64,000 nt of DNA. It comes from UBA3839 sp902776985. Lineage in GTDB: Bacteria; Bacteroidota; Bacteroidia; Bacteroidales; Bacteroidaceae. Made by a program: the position numbers and the translations under genes. Position 1 is the stretch's first letter, and every line of letters begins with the position of its first letter. The stretch covers positions 31,905 to 95,904 of the forward strand of contig CACYSD010000003.1 in assembly GCA_902776985.1 (NCBI GenBank). Reading direction: 5' to 3'. The notes beneath the pieces were generated by a model. It was not told the origin of the DNA and did no database searches. It saw only the letters and a program-made list of their open reading frames with translations. Below are positions 1 through 7,872 of the stretch, one piece after another.

Positions 1-1
1 C

Positions 2-1021
2 GGTGACGAAGTCATTACCCAGAGCTTTTCATTCTGTGCTTCAGCCAATCCTATCGTTTATCAGGGTGCAACTCCAGTATTCGTAGATTCTGAACCAGGT
101 TCATGGAATATGTCACCTGAACTTCTGGAAAAAGCAATCCTTGACCGCAAGCAGCAGACAGGTAAATACCCAAAGGCTGTAGTGCTGGTTCATCTCTACG
201 GCATGCCTCCACAAATAGACGAAATCATTTCTGTCTGTGACAAATACAACATCCCTCTTGTAGAAGATGCAGCTGAGGCACTGGGAAGTCAGTTCGATGG
301 AAAATATGCTGGAACATACGGACGTTACGGTATTATTTCCTTCAACGGAAATAAGATGATTACAACCTCTGGTGGTGGAGCATTGATCTGCGGCAGCGAA
401 GAGGAAAAAGCCCAAACAATGTTCTATGCAACTCAGGCAAGGGAATCATATCCTTACTACCAGCATGAGAAAATCGGTTACAACTACCGCATGTCAAATA
501 TCTGTGCAGGAATAGGCAGAGGACAGATGACAGTGCTTGAAGACCATATCAAGTGGCACAGACATATCGCCATGAGATACAAGGAAGCATTTGCCAATGT
601 TCCAGGAATTACATTCCACGACAATCCTACACCACATCATAATTCCAACTTCTGGCTCAGCACCATCCTCCTCAGTCCGGATCTGAAAATAAAGGGACAG
701 GATACAGCTTACGATACAGTTGTAAGCGGAGCTATAGGTGGAGCAGCCGGAGTGACACATCATGCAAGTTTCGTTCACACCGACCTTGAACCAAACAACA
801 ACGTTGAAGCTATGCGCAAGGTGCTTAACGATGCCGGCATAGAATCTCGTCCATTATGGAAACCCCTGCATGCTCAGCCTGTTTTCAAGGCATGTCCGCA
901 ATACACCAACGGTGTGTCTGAATCACTCTTCCGTCAGGGATTGTGCTTGCCATCAGGACCGATGGTGACAGATGAGCAGGTGGATTTCATCATTGAAACC
1001 ATTAAATCAGCATTGATTTGA
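2..1021 (+). CDS. DegT/DnrJ/EryC1/StrS-family PLP aminotransferase (5' truncated by window edge)
   Basis: Family knowledge: these enzymes use pyridoxal phosphate to transfer an amino group to a keto-sugar nucleotide, as PglE does in bacillosamine synthesis. The frame is open from base 2 (GDEVITQSFSFCASANPIVY...), so the gene starts outside the window and the ATG at 110 is internal. Visible: the active-site stretch SFNGNKMITTSGGG, with the PLP lysine codon near base 353; the VEDAAEALGS segment; and the C-terminal RPLWKPLHAQPVF stretch typical of sugar aminotransferases. The stop overlaps the next start by four bases (TTGA), so the next gene is probably translationally coupled. A PglD-like acyltransferase and a PglC-like transferase lie in the convergent operon, suggesting an amino-sugar glycan pathway. 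The exact sugar substrate cannot be read from sequence. Confidence 0.88.
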   Translation, partial: GDEVITQSFSFCASANPIVYQGATPVFVDSEPGSWNMSPELLEKAILDRKQQTGKYPKAVVLVHLYGMPPQIDEIISVCDKYNIPLVEDAAEALGSQFDGKYAGTYGRYGIISFNGNKMITTSGGGALICGSEEEKAQTMFYATQARESYPYYQHEKIGYNYRMSNICAGIGRGQMTVLEDHIKWHRHIAMRYKEAFANVPGITFHDNPTPHHNSNFWLSTILLSPDLKIKGQDTAYDTVVSGAIGGAAGVTHHASFVHTDLEPNNNVEAMRKVLNDAGIESRPLWKPLHAQPVFKACPQYTNGVSESLFRQGLCLPSGPMVTDEQVDFIIETIKSALI

Positions 1022-1629
1022 GAAAAATTACTCATACTCTTCTCTTGCTTGCATTATGCCAAAGTGTGGCATCTTGCAGCAAGGATGAAGATGATACAAT
1101 CAATTTCATCGGTGACTCTATTATTGAGATATGGGATTTGCACCGCTCTTTTCCGACACTCATTACACACAATTATGGGAAATCAAGCAGTGGAATCCAG
1201 CATGTAGAGAAGTACGCAGGCAGATTCCATGAAAGCACAGCAGTCGTCATGACAGGCACCAATGACCTCTATAGCATAGTTAAAGCAGCTGCTGAACTGA
1301 ACAGCAGGGAAACTGCAATTAGCAATTATGTCAACCGCTATGAATTAGCAGTTGAAGCACTTGATGCTTCGAAGGTTTACATCATCTCAATACTTCCGAG
1401 AGGCAGAGACGCAAATACAGACTCCGATTTCTCCAATTCATATATCCGTGAAATTAACCTTTGTCTTCAGCAATCTGCACAGTTGCACGGATGGAAATTC
1501 ATAGATGCATACACTCCATTGAGCGACAACGAAGGGATTATGCTCGACGAGTATACCCACGACGGAGTTCATCCATGTGATGCAGGTTATGAAGTCCTTA
1601 CTCGTCTTCTTCAACAACATCTTCTATGA
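1018..1629 (+). CDS. SGNH/GDSL-family hydrolase, probable lipoprotein
   Basis: 203 residues. The N-terminus is hydrophobic and ends in a lipobox-like SVASC with Cys20 followed by SKDEDD, so it is probably a lipoprotein. Then come the GDS block (NFIGDSIIEIW), an internal GTND block (VVMTGTNDLYS) and the C-terminal DGVHP block carrying the Asp/His of the triad. These are the SGNH esterase/acetylhydrolase signatures. The start is TTG at 1018: an in-frame stop lies at 1003-1005 and no ATG is available, so this start overlaps the aminotransferase stop. Its downstream neighbour overlaps by ATGA. I infer a role in removing or moving O-acyl groups on the glycan made by this locus; the true substrate is unknown. 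Confidence 0.8.
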   Translation: MRKITHTLLLLALCQSVASCSKDEDDTINFIGDSIIEIWDLHRSFPTLITHNYGKSSSGIQHVEKYAGRFHESTAVVMTGTNDLYSIVKAAAELNSRETAISNYVNRYELAVEALDASKVYIISILPRGRDANTDSDFSNSYIREINLCLQQSAQLHGWKFIDAYTPLSDNEGIMLDEYTHDGVHPCDAGYEVLTRLLQQHLL

Positions 1630-2261
1630 AACAACGTTGCTGCATATTATTATTCATGCTCATGGCTGTGCTAGTGAAAAGCAATGCCCAGATAAGCGTT
1701 GGATTTCGTAACAGCCATTTCGCAAGCGTACAATACACCTTTGCCAATCATACTGCTGTGGCTGTCGAACAAAGTCTCTTTGCGGAGAAACTTCAGTGCC
1801 AGCACATCCGTCTTTATGGCATATACTCACCACTGCAACTGACAAGCAGAATCAATCTAAGTGGTGAAGCCTATTTTGGCACTACGTACAACGGATCGTA
1901 CCAGGATATGGGAGCTGTAGTTACAGCCAATGCAAATATCTTCCATGGCAACAATGAGAAGGCAACAGGTCGCACAAATATCTATGCATCAGTCAATCCT
2001 CACTATGATACTACATTAAAATACAAAACCTGCTTTGCAGCAGGCTTTGAAACACATTTGTGCCGTTCTATATCATTCGTTAGTGAGTACACTACCATTC
2101 CTGAATACCGTCAGAGTGAGCAACGTCTTCGCTGTGGTTTCCGTTTCTTTATTATGAGCCAGAATTATGGAAGCCTCAGTGTTCAGCCTCTTGTTTCCAT
2201 TCCTTTGGAGGAGTTGCCGCAGAACTCACGTTTTCACGTGAATTTCACTTACACATTCTAA
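1626..2261 (+). CDS. small outer-membrane beta-barrel-like protein of unknown function
   Basis: 211 residues. A signal peptide is visible (basic MKQR, hydrophobic core, cleavage near KSNAQ). The mature part is rich in alternating polar and aromatic residues (VGFRNSHFASVQYTF, LSGEAYFGTTYNGS) and ends FHVNFTYTF: a terminal Phe after alternating residues is the usual beta-barrel end signal. I do not recognise a named family. The ATG overlaps the stop of the SGNH gene (ATGA), so the two are probably coupled and may act on the same envelope glycan. It is the last gene of the plus-strand operon; a convergent operon ends 14 bases beyond. Confidence 0.7.
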   Translation: MKQRCCILLFMLMAVLVKSNAQISVGFRNSHFASVQYTFANHTAVAVEQSLFAEKLQCQHIRLYGIYSPLQLTSRINLSGEAYFGTTYNGSYQDMGAVVTANANIFHGNNEKATGRTNIYASVNPHYDTTLKYKTCFAAGFETHLCRSISFVSEYTTIPEYRQSEQRLRCGFRFFIMSQNYGSLSVQPLVSIPLEELPQNSRFHVNFTYTF

Positions 2262-2275
2262 GGTAAATTCAGGAA

Positions 2276-2698
2276 TTATTCTTGCGTAAGAATCTTTCCG
2301 TTCTTAATCTTAACTCCCGTCTTGATAACTTGGGCTGGATTACCGGCTACGATACAATTATCAGGAATATCCTTGGTTACTACGCTGCCAGCTCCAACAA
2401 CAACTTCATTGCCAATTCTTACTCCAGGCATAATGATGGCATTGATGGAGATTATGCAGTGCTTCCCAATGTACGTGTCTGTGCGCAGGGAACGACAATG
2501 GTCGTGAGCTAATACGTAAGCACCAGCCAATATCCATGCGCCGTCGTTGATATGGATGCCGTGAGGATTGATACTCTTATCAAGACGTGCCTTGTAAGAA
2601 ATCCTCACATCCTTGCCGATATGCATGCCGTACATCTTGCGCAGATATGCAGGATAGGCATTGCTGAGTTTATTCCAAAGTTTCTGTCGTATGCTCAT
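2276..2698 (-). CDS. hexapeptide-repeat acyltransferase (LbH family)
   Basis: 140 residues with the left-handed beta-helix hexapeptide pattern: IHINDGAWILAGAYVLAHDH, TYIGKHCIISINAIIMPGVR, IGNEVVVGAGSVVTKDI, then the common end PDNCIVAGNPAQVI. The AHDH histidine sits where the catalytic His of sugar O-acetyltransferases usually lies. The family transfers acetyl or other acyl groups from CoA or ACP to sugars. It is the last gene of a ten-gene minus-strand operon, two bases beyond the phosphoglycosyltransferase. With two acyl carrier proteins in the operon, an acyl-ACP donor is possible but unproved. Confidence 0.85.
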   Translation of the reverse strand: MSIRQKLWNKLSNAYPAYLRKMYGMHIGKDVRISYKARLDKSINPHGIHINDGAWILAGAYVLAHDHCRSLRTDTYIGKHCIISINAIIMPGVRIGNEVVVGAGSVVTKDIPDNCIVAGNPAQVIKTGVKIKNGKILTQE

Positions 2699-2700
2699 AT

Positions 2701-3309
2701 TTAATTTGTTCCGTCGAATGCGGCTATGGTTGCTTCACCTTCTGCAGAAATTCCTTCGCGGATAAATACTTTCTTGATGGTAAGGAAGAGAATTCTGACA
2801 TCAACCCAGAAACTGATATGATCTACGTACCAGACATCGTATTCAAATTTCTTCTTCCAGGTGATGGCGTTTCTTCCATTGACCTGAGCACAGCCTGTAA
2901 TACCTGGGCGTACATTGTGACGACGCATCTGCTCGGGTGTGTAGAGTGGGAGGTACTTGGTGAGCAGAGGACGAGGACCTATAAGCGACATGTCGCCTTT
3001 CAGTACATTTATCAGTTGTGGCAATTCGTCCAAAGAAAGTGAACGTATGATTCTGCCTATGTGTGTGAGACGGTATTTGTCGGGAAGCAGTTTCCCGTTT
3101 TCGTCCCGTTCGTCGGTCATGGTCTTGAACTTAAGCAGTTTGAAGACATTGGTGTCTTTGCCTGGACGATGTTGTGTGAAGAATACTCCGCCTCCCTTAT
3201 TGGCGAAATACAGCAAGATAGCAGTAAGTAGTATCAGCCATCCTGTGAGAATAAGCCCAATTAAGGCACAGAGGAAATCAAGTATACGTTTAATATAGTT
3301 TGCGTACAT
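2701..3309 (-). CDS. PglC/WcaJ-like phosphoglycosyltransferase (initiating sugar transferase)
   Basis: 202 residues. It moves a sugar phosphate from a nucleotide sugar to undecaprenyl phosphate, the first membrane step of glycan assembly. Visible: the N-terminal re-entrant hydrophobic helix (ILDFLCALIGLILTGWLILL), the FFTQHRPGKD and KFKTMTDERD blocks, SLDELPQLINVLKGDMSLIG with the catalytic Asp-Glu pair, and the end block RPGITGCAQVNGRNAITW. The frame stays open to 3396, but the ATG at 3309 is preferred: it starts MYANYIKRILDFLCA like other short PglC-type enzymes and overlaps the KAS III stop by one base (TAATG). It lacks the long N-terminal membrane domain of WbaP-type proteins. Confidence 0.92.
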   Translation of the reverse strand: MYANYIKRILDFLCALIGLILTGWLILLTAILLYFANKGGGVFFTQHRPGKDTNVFKLLKFKTMTDERDENGKLLPDKYRLTHIGRIIRSLSLDELPQLINVLKGDMSLIGPRPLLTKYLPLYTPEQMRRHNVRPGITGCAQVNGRNAITWKKKFEYDVWYVDHISFWVDVRILFLTIKKVFIREGISAEGEATIAAFDGTN

Positions 3310-4370
3310 TATATTTCTATAAGTTCTGGAATTACAACATTGTTCATTTTCACAAGCATTGTTCCCCAGCTTAGTCCAAGTCCGAATGAAGAACAAAGAA
3401 GGGTAGATGGTTCTGAAGACTGAAGACGTTTCCTTAGGCGTGTAACCATGAGTGAAGGAATTGATGCTCCGCCTAGATTTCCGAATTTCTCAAGGTTATA
3501 AGGCACTTTCTCTACAGGCAGTTTCAGTTTCTTGACTACGCGGTCAACTATGAGTTTGTTGGCTTGGTGAATGAGGAAGAAATCTATGTCATTGTCCTTG
3601 TCAAGATTCTGTTCTTCCATAAACTGCTGAACAGAACGTGGTGGCTTGGAAATAGCAAAAGTGAACACTTTCATGCCGTCGATCAGAGTGTGCATAGGAG
3701 CGCGGTGAATGCCGTTGCCGAAATCCTCCTCGACAAGTGATTCTGCTGTGAAGGGATGGCGATAGCCTCCGTGGGGAGTGTACAGAGCTTCGTAGCTGCT
3801 GCCGTCGGTATGGAAATCAATTACTATTGGTGAAGCTTCGGTGTCGAATTCAAGAGCCAAGGCTGTTGCACCGTCTCCAAATAGAGGCACACGTGATTTG
3901 TCATTCATCGATCCCATTCTCAGAGCTGTGTCGCCAACGAGGAGAAGTGCACGGCGTATGCTGCCGCTTTGAAGCAGGTTTCCTGCTACGGTTATGGCAT
4001 ACATGCATCCGCAACAACCCATAGGCAAATCGAGGCAGAAGCAGTTCTCGCTCAGCTCCATCCGGCTTTGTAACAGACATGAGGTTGGTGGAGTACGATA
4101 ATCGCCGGTTACGGATTCGAAGATAAGTGCGTCTATGCTGTCTTTTTCCCATCCTAATTCCTGGATCAGGGTCTCGGCTGCCTTCTGACACATGTCCGAA
4201 GCACATACGTCATCCGTAGCCAGTCGTCGTTCGCGAATTCCTACAGTGTTGTTGAACACCTCTGATTCCTCTGCGGTGAGAATACCCAAATCAGCGGTTT
4301 TGACAATGTTCTTGGGAACACATGCTGAGACGCCTGCTATGCGTACATTATTTATATTCCAGAGTGCCAC
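3309..4370 (-). CDS. 3-oxoacyl-ACP synthase III (KAS III / FabH-like)
   Basis: 353 residues. The family condenses an acyl-CoA (or acyl-ACP) with malonyl-ACP. Visible: the catalytic cysteine in CLDLPMGCCGCMYAI (about Cys119), the His in FLIHQANKLI, and the Asn in KFGNLGGASIPSLM, so the Cys-His-Asn triad is complete. The flanking GDTALRM and LFGDGATALAL blocks are also present. It sits directly downstream of an acyl carrier protein and upstream of a phosphoglycosyltransferase, not in a primary fatty-acid operon. I therefore infer a specialised role in making an acyl group for a glycan. Variants of this fold also act as acyltransferases (O-acylation), which cannot be excluded. Confidence 0.9.
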   Translation of the reverse strand: MALWNINNVRIAGVSACVPKNIVKTADLGILTAEESEVFNNTVGIRERRLATDDVCASDMCQKAAETLIQELGWEKDSIDALIFESVTGDYRTPPTSCLLQSRMELSENCFCLDLPMGCCGCMYAITVAGNLLQSGSIRRALLLVGDTALRMGSMNDKSRVPLFGDGATALALEFDTEASPIVIDFHTDGSSYEALYTPHGGYRHPFTAESLVEEDFGNGIHRAPMHTLIDGMKVFTFAISKPPRSVQQFMEEQNLDKDNDIDFFLIHQANKLIVDRVVKKLKLPVEKVPYNLEKFGNLGGASIPSLMVTRLRKRLQSSEPSTLLCSSFGLGLSWGTMLVKMNNVVIPELIEI

Positions 4371-4386
4371 TTGTCAAGTTCTGTTT

Positions 4387-4626
4387 TTAGATTTCAACAT
4401 TGTATTTGCTTAGGATTTCCTTTGCTGAATTGTAGGAAGTGCAGGCAATTATGTCTTCGGGATCTAACATCAGGTCGAAGTTGTCCTCAATAAGGGCAAT
4501 GATATTGAGCTGGTGCACAGAATCCCATCCGTCCACATTGTCTTTTGTGAAGTCGTCACCGAGCTTGCTGCTTACGTCTCCGAAAACATCAACAAAGATA
4601 TTCTGTAAGGTCTCTATATTGGTCAT
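4387..4626 (-). CDS. acyl carrier protein (first of two in the operon)
   Basis: 79 residues, acidic and helical. The phosphopantetheine site is GWDSVHQLNII, with Ser in the usual DS(V/L) setting. Length and charge are typical of a free-standing ACP. It lies 16 bases upstream of the KAS III gene, and a 133-base gap separates it from the AMP ligase. That gap carries two perfect hairpins (see the leader entry). It is probably the carrier used by KAS III and the two reductases. Confidence 0.9.
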   Translation of the reverse strand: MTNIETLQNIFVDVFGDVSSKLGDDFTKDNVDGWDSVHQLNIIALIEDNFDLMLDPEDIIACTSYNSAKEILSKYNVEI

Positions 4627-4632
4627 GACAAA

Positions 4633-4680
4633 AAATTATAGCTTTTAGCTATAATAACGAAACATGCAGATTGTTTCGTA
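4633..4680 (-). promoter_or_regulatory. two consecutive hairpins in the leader of the first ACP gene
   Basis: The gap between the AMP ligase and the ACP gene contains ATTATAGCT (4635-4643) / AGCTATAAT (4647-4655), a 9-bp perfect stem with a 3-base loop. Next to it is CGAAACA (4658-4664) / TGTTTCG (4672-4678). In the transcribed direction the first stem ends only nine bases before the ACP start codon, where it could limit ribosome access or stabilise processed mRNA. There is no strong T-tract, so a simple terminator is less likely. The rest of the gap (4681-4759) shows nothing recognisable. Confidence 0.5.
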
Positions 4681-4759
4681 TAGATTCTGTGAATAAAATT
4701 TGAATTATTTTGTGTCCTAAAAAAACTGCGGTGGATTCTTCTGTTGTTGATTCCTTAAT

Positions 4760-6109
4760 CTACATGAGATTGCTGTACAATTTCTTTCCTGTAGAGTTCT
4801 TTGGAATGTTGTCAATGGCAACCACGTCCAAGGCTGTTGCAACGAGGCTAAGCCTCTGAATCAGCAGGGATTTGACATCCTGAATCTTCTTGGCGTCATT
4901 GATATAGACTTTCATTATCTCATCATTGCCCACGCATGCACATTCCACTTCACACTCCGATTCGACAATCCGTTCACATTCGTCAAGACCTATGCGCATA
5001 CCAAACAATTTGAGGAATCTGCCCATTCGTCCGACAATGTAGTAACAGCCGTCTTCGTCACGATATGCCAAGTCGCCTGTCCTGATGAATCCGTTACGCT
5101 CATCACCTTTTGCCAGATCATCCTGACAGAGTGCGTACCCCATAGTAACGTTCTTGCCTCGGTAGCACATTTCTCCTTCTGTATGAGGTGCGGTGATGGT
5201 ATTCCCGTTGCTGTCAATAAGGGAAAGTTCTCCATTGGGTACGGAAATTCCAATGCTGCCAATCTTCTCTGTTGCCCATTTTGCAGGCAGGTATGCCATA
5301 CGTGCAGTACATTCCGACTGACCATAGGTGGCAATCCAGCGTCTGTCTGTACTTTGGCAGTATTCAGCAAATTGCCGGTTGAGTTTTTCGGGCATCTTGC
5401 CTCCGCCTTGAGTGAGCAGTTCCAGATCTGGAAGCTGCATGCGGAAGAATCTCATGAGTGAGAGTATGTGATAGCTGTACGGCACTCCTGTGAAACTGGT
5501 TGCATGTTCTTCCTTGAAGAATTTCCAGAACAAAGCGTCTGTCATGCTACAGTCGGTAAGAAGAATTGTGGCTCCGACTTTGAGGTGAGAGAACACTACC
5601 GACAATCCCATGGTGTAGTAGAGTGGAAGTACCAGCAGCGGACGGTCTTTTGGTTTAAGCTCAAAGAATGTGGAGATATTGAGTGCGGAAGCTTCAATGT
5701 TTTCGTATTTGTGACGTACCAGCTTAGGGCTTCCAGTGCTTCCCGACGTGGGTAACAGGTGGGAAAGCTCTGGATGTAGTGCCGGTGAAGCATTTCTTGT
5801 AGGAGTTAGTCCTTTTTCATCGGAATAGATGAATGCAGGCTTGTAGTTTTCTACAAGATTCTGGAGAAGCGTGTCGTCGGTGTGGAGGTTGAGAATCAGC
5901 GGAACAAGACGCTGACTGGCAATTGCAGCCATGATGTGAAGCATTGACTTGCAGGTGTTGCTAACAAGCATGAAGCAGAGCTGCCTTTGTGCAAACACTG
6001 CTTGCAATTCCTGAGCTTTCTTGCATATAGCTCCATAGGTGAGAGTGTAGCCGTTGGAGTCAATGGCTGCCAGCTGGTCAGGTGCTATTCGGTCAATGTT
6101 CAGAATCAT
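4760..6109 (-). CDS. AMP-forming acyl ligase (ANL superfamily)
   Basis: 449 residues, shorter than typical acyl-CoA ligases. It activates a carboxylic acid with ATP and passes it to CoA or a carrier protein. Visible: the P-loop-like TSGSTGSPK at about residues 121-129, ATYGQSECTARM, the RTGDLAYRDEDG block, the hinge region VGRMGRFLKLFGMRI, and a C-terminal NSTGKK with the likely catalytic lysine. It lies between two ACP genes and next to reductases, so loading an acid onto one of the ACPs is a reasonable inference. The acid cannot be predicted. It starts 12 bases after the reductase stop. Confidence 0.88.
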   Translation of the reverse strand: MILNIDRIAPDQLAAIDSNGYTLTYGAICKKAQELQAVFAQRQLCFMLVSNTCKSMLHIMAAIASQRLVPLILNLHTDDTLLQNLVENYKPAFIYSDEKGLTPTRNASPALHPELSHLLPTSGSTGSPKLVRHKYENIEASALNISTFFELKPKDRPLLVLPLYYTMGLSVVFSHLKVGATILLTDCSMTDALFWKFFKEEHATSFTGVPYSYHILSLMRFFRMQLPDLELLTQGGGKMPEKLNRQFAEYCQSTDRRWIATYGQSECTARMAYLPAKWATEKIGSIGISVPNGELSLIDSNGNTITAPHTEGEMCYRGKNVTMGYALCQDDLAKGDERNGFIRTGDLAYRDEDGCYYIVGRMGRFLKLFGMRIGLDECERIVESECEVECACVGNDEIMKVYINDAKKIQDVKSLLIQRLSLVATALDVVAIDNIPKNSTGKKLYSNLM

Positions 6110-6121
6110 GCCTTGATATTC

Positions 6122-6883
6122 TTAAATCGAAGCCATACCGTCTACACCAAGAATCTGTCCTGAAATGTATTCGGCTCTGTCGCTTGCGAGGAAACTGACG
6201 GCATTGGCAATGTCGGCTCCTGTGCCGAGGCGTCCCAATGCTATGCGGCTGATGCGTTCTTCAATTTCCTCGCCGTTTGCTTGATAAAGTTCTTCGAATC
6301 GTTCGGTTTTGATGATGCCAGGAGCCACCGCATTCACTCTTATCTTCTGTGGAGCAAGTTCTTTGGCTGCGGATTTCGTCATCGCAATAATGGCTCCCTT
6401 GCTGGCAGAATAAGCTACTTGCCCTGCAGAACCAAGAACTGCTGTTACTGATGCAATGTTTACAATGCTGCCTCCTCCGTTGCGGGACATAAGGCGGCTG
6501 ACAAGGCTGATGAGTTCGAGAACGGCAATGACGTTGACTCTGAACATGGTCTCTGTCTCGTCGCGTGTAATCATTCCAAGCTTGCGGTTGATTACCATTC
6601 CTGCATTGTTGACAAGAACATCGATTCTGCCTTCTTGCTTGTAAACTGCCTGGAGGTTATTTTTCACAGAAGCACTGTCGGTAACGTCGAAGTAGAGTGG
6701 CTGTACCTTGGTTTCTGCTTTCTTTGACAACAGGGTTGCCCAATCATTCATCGCTCCTTCCTTCATGTCGGTGGCATACACAATTGCACCGTCCATAGCC
6801 ATCTGTTCAGCTATGGCTCTTCCAATTCCCTGTGCTGCACCAGTCACAATGCAGACTTTATTATGAAGTAACTTTGCGATCAT
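6122..6883 (-). CDS. short-chain dehydrogenase/reductase (FabG-like)
   Basis: 253 residues, the classical SDR length. Visible: the nucleotide-binding VTGAAQGIGRA, the NNAGMV block, the catalytic Ser in NIASVTAVLG, and YSASKGA with the Tyr/Lys pair. The C-terminus SGQILGVDGM is typical of FabG proteins. FabG reduces 3-oxoacyl-ACP with NADPH. Its place beside ACP, KAS III and a second SDR supports action on a carrier-bound 3-oxoacyl intermediate. A sugar-reducing role is the main alternative. Confidence 0.88.
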   Translation of the reverse strand: MIAKLLHNKVCIVTGAAQGIGRAIAEQMAMDGAIVYATDMKEGAMNDWATLLSKKAETKVQPLYFDVTDSASVKNNLQAVYKQEGRIDVLVNNAGMVINRKLGMITRDETETMFRVNVIAVLELISLVSRLMSRNGGGSIVNIASVTAVLGSAGQVAYSASKGAIIAMTKSAAKELAPQKIRVNAVAPGIIKTERFEELYQANGEEIEERISRIALGRLGTGADIANAVSFLASDRAEYISGQILGVDGMASI

Positions 6884-6895
6884 AGGTATAAAAAG

Positions 6896-7648
6896 TTATA
6901 TGAGGGAGCGTCCACCGTCAAGTTTGATAGAAGTGCCGGTCATCCACTTTGTGGCATCCGAGAGCAGGTAGCAGCATGCCTGTGCCACTTCTGCTGGTTC
7001 ACCGTATCGGTGCAATGGGTATTTCTGCAAATCTTGTTCTCTGTCAACGCTGCTGAGTGAACCGCTGTTGATGAGTTCTGTCTCTATCCTGCCTGGCAGC
7101 ACAGTGTTTACACGTATATTACGGCTGCTGAATTCCAGAGCTGCGTAATTCGCAAAACTTGTCAATGCAGCCTTTGAAGAACCGTAGGCGGTCAGTCCTA
7201 CAGCTGTATTGCCATTACCTGAAATAGATGAAATGAGAACAACGGAAGCTCCGTTGCGGAGTTTCTTTGCTTTAATCATTTGGCGTGTCAGCAGAATCGG
7301 TGCAAATGTGTTCACATCGAATACTTCCTGCAAATCCTGAGGACGTATTGCTTGAATGGGTTTGAGTTTGCTTATTCCTGCTGCATATACTATACCATCC
7401 AGCTCGGGGCAGTTGCTAGCAAGTTGCTCTTTGTCGTCGTTGCTTGTCATGTCGCATGGCATGATGCAGTGTTCTTTGCCTTCAAGAAGTGAGAGTGTGT
7501 CTTTGAGAGAAGTCTCATTTCGTGCAGAGAGAATCACCCTTGCGCCCAGACGTGCACATTCAACAGCAGTGGCGCGACCGATACCTCCCGATGCGCCAGC
7601 TATTAGAATTGTTTTGCCTTCAAGACTGAATGGATTGTAGCTTATCAT
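6896..7648 (-). CDS. short-chain dehydrogenase/reductase (second SDR)
   Basis: 250 residues. Visible: IAGASGGIGRAT (cofactor binding), YAAGISK in place of the usual NNAG, SSISGNGNTAV with the catalytic Ser, YGSSKAAL with Tyr/Lys, and MTGTSIKLDGG at the C-terminus. It is clearly distinct from the neighbouring FabG-like protein, so it is not a recent duplicate. Its stop is 12 bases from the next start, and its own start overlaps the second ACP stop by four bases. It probably reduces an acyl-ACP or sugar intermediate; which one is not shown by sequence. Confidence 0.85.
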   Translation of the reverse strand: MISYNPFSLEGKTILIAGASGGIGRATAVECARLGARVILSARNETSLKDTLSLLEGKEHCIMPCDMTSNDDKEQLASNCPELDGIVYAAGISKLKPIQAIRPQDLQEVFDVNTFAPILLTRQMIKAKKLRNGASVVLISSISGNGNTAVGLTAYGSSKAALTSFANYAALEFSSRNIRVNTVLPGRIETELINSGSLSSVDREQDLQKYPLHRYGEPAEVAQACCYLLSDATKWMTGTSIKLDGGRSLI

Positions 7649-7872
7649 AGCTTTGAAACTACAAGGTCGTAGAGTTCCTGAATAGTTTGTGTCTTCCGCA
7701 TTTCATCTGGTGGAAGTACAATGCCGTATTCCTCATCCACCATGGTGATGATAAGTAAGGCTTCTAGCGAGGACCACTCTGGCATTTCCCTGAATCGGGT
7801 CTCCGGGAGTAGTTCCTCGCTGAGTGAGGGGAACTGATCAGTTACGTTGTCTATAAATTCTTGTATAGTCAT
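7645..7872 (-). CDS. acyl carrier protein-like (second ACP)
   Basis: 75 residues, acidic. The attachment site reads MPEWSSLEALLII, so the usual DS(L/M) is SSL here: the serine is present but the preceding Asp is replaced by Ser. It overlaps both neighbours by four bases (7645-7648 and 7869-7872), indicating tight co-translation with the PglD-like acyltransferase and the second SDR. It differs strongly from the first ACP, which suggests two carriers with separate partners. Whether the altered site is still modified by a phosphopantetheinyl transferase is open. Confidence 0.82.
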   Translation of the reverse strand: MTIQEFIDNVTDQFPSLSEELLPETRFREMPEWSSLEALLIITMVDEEYGIVLPPDEMRKTQTIQELYDLVVSKL

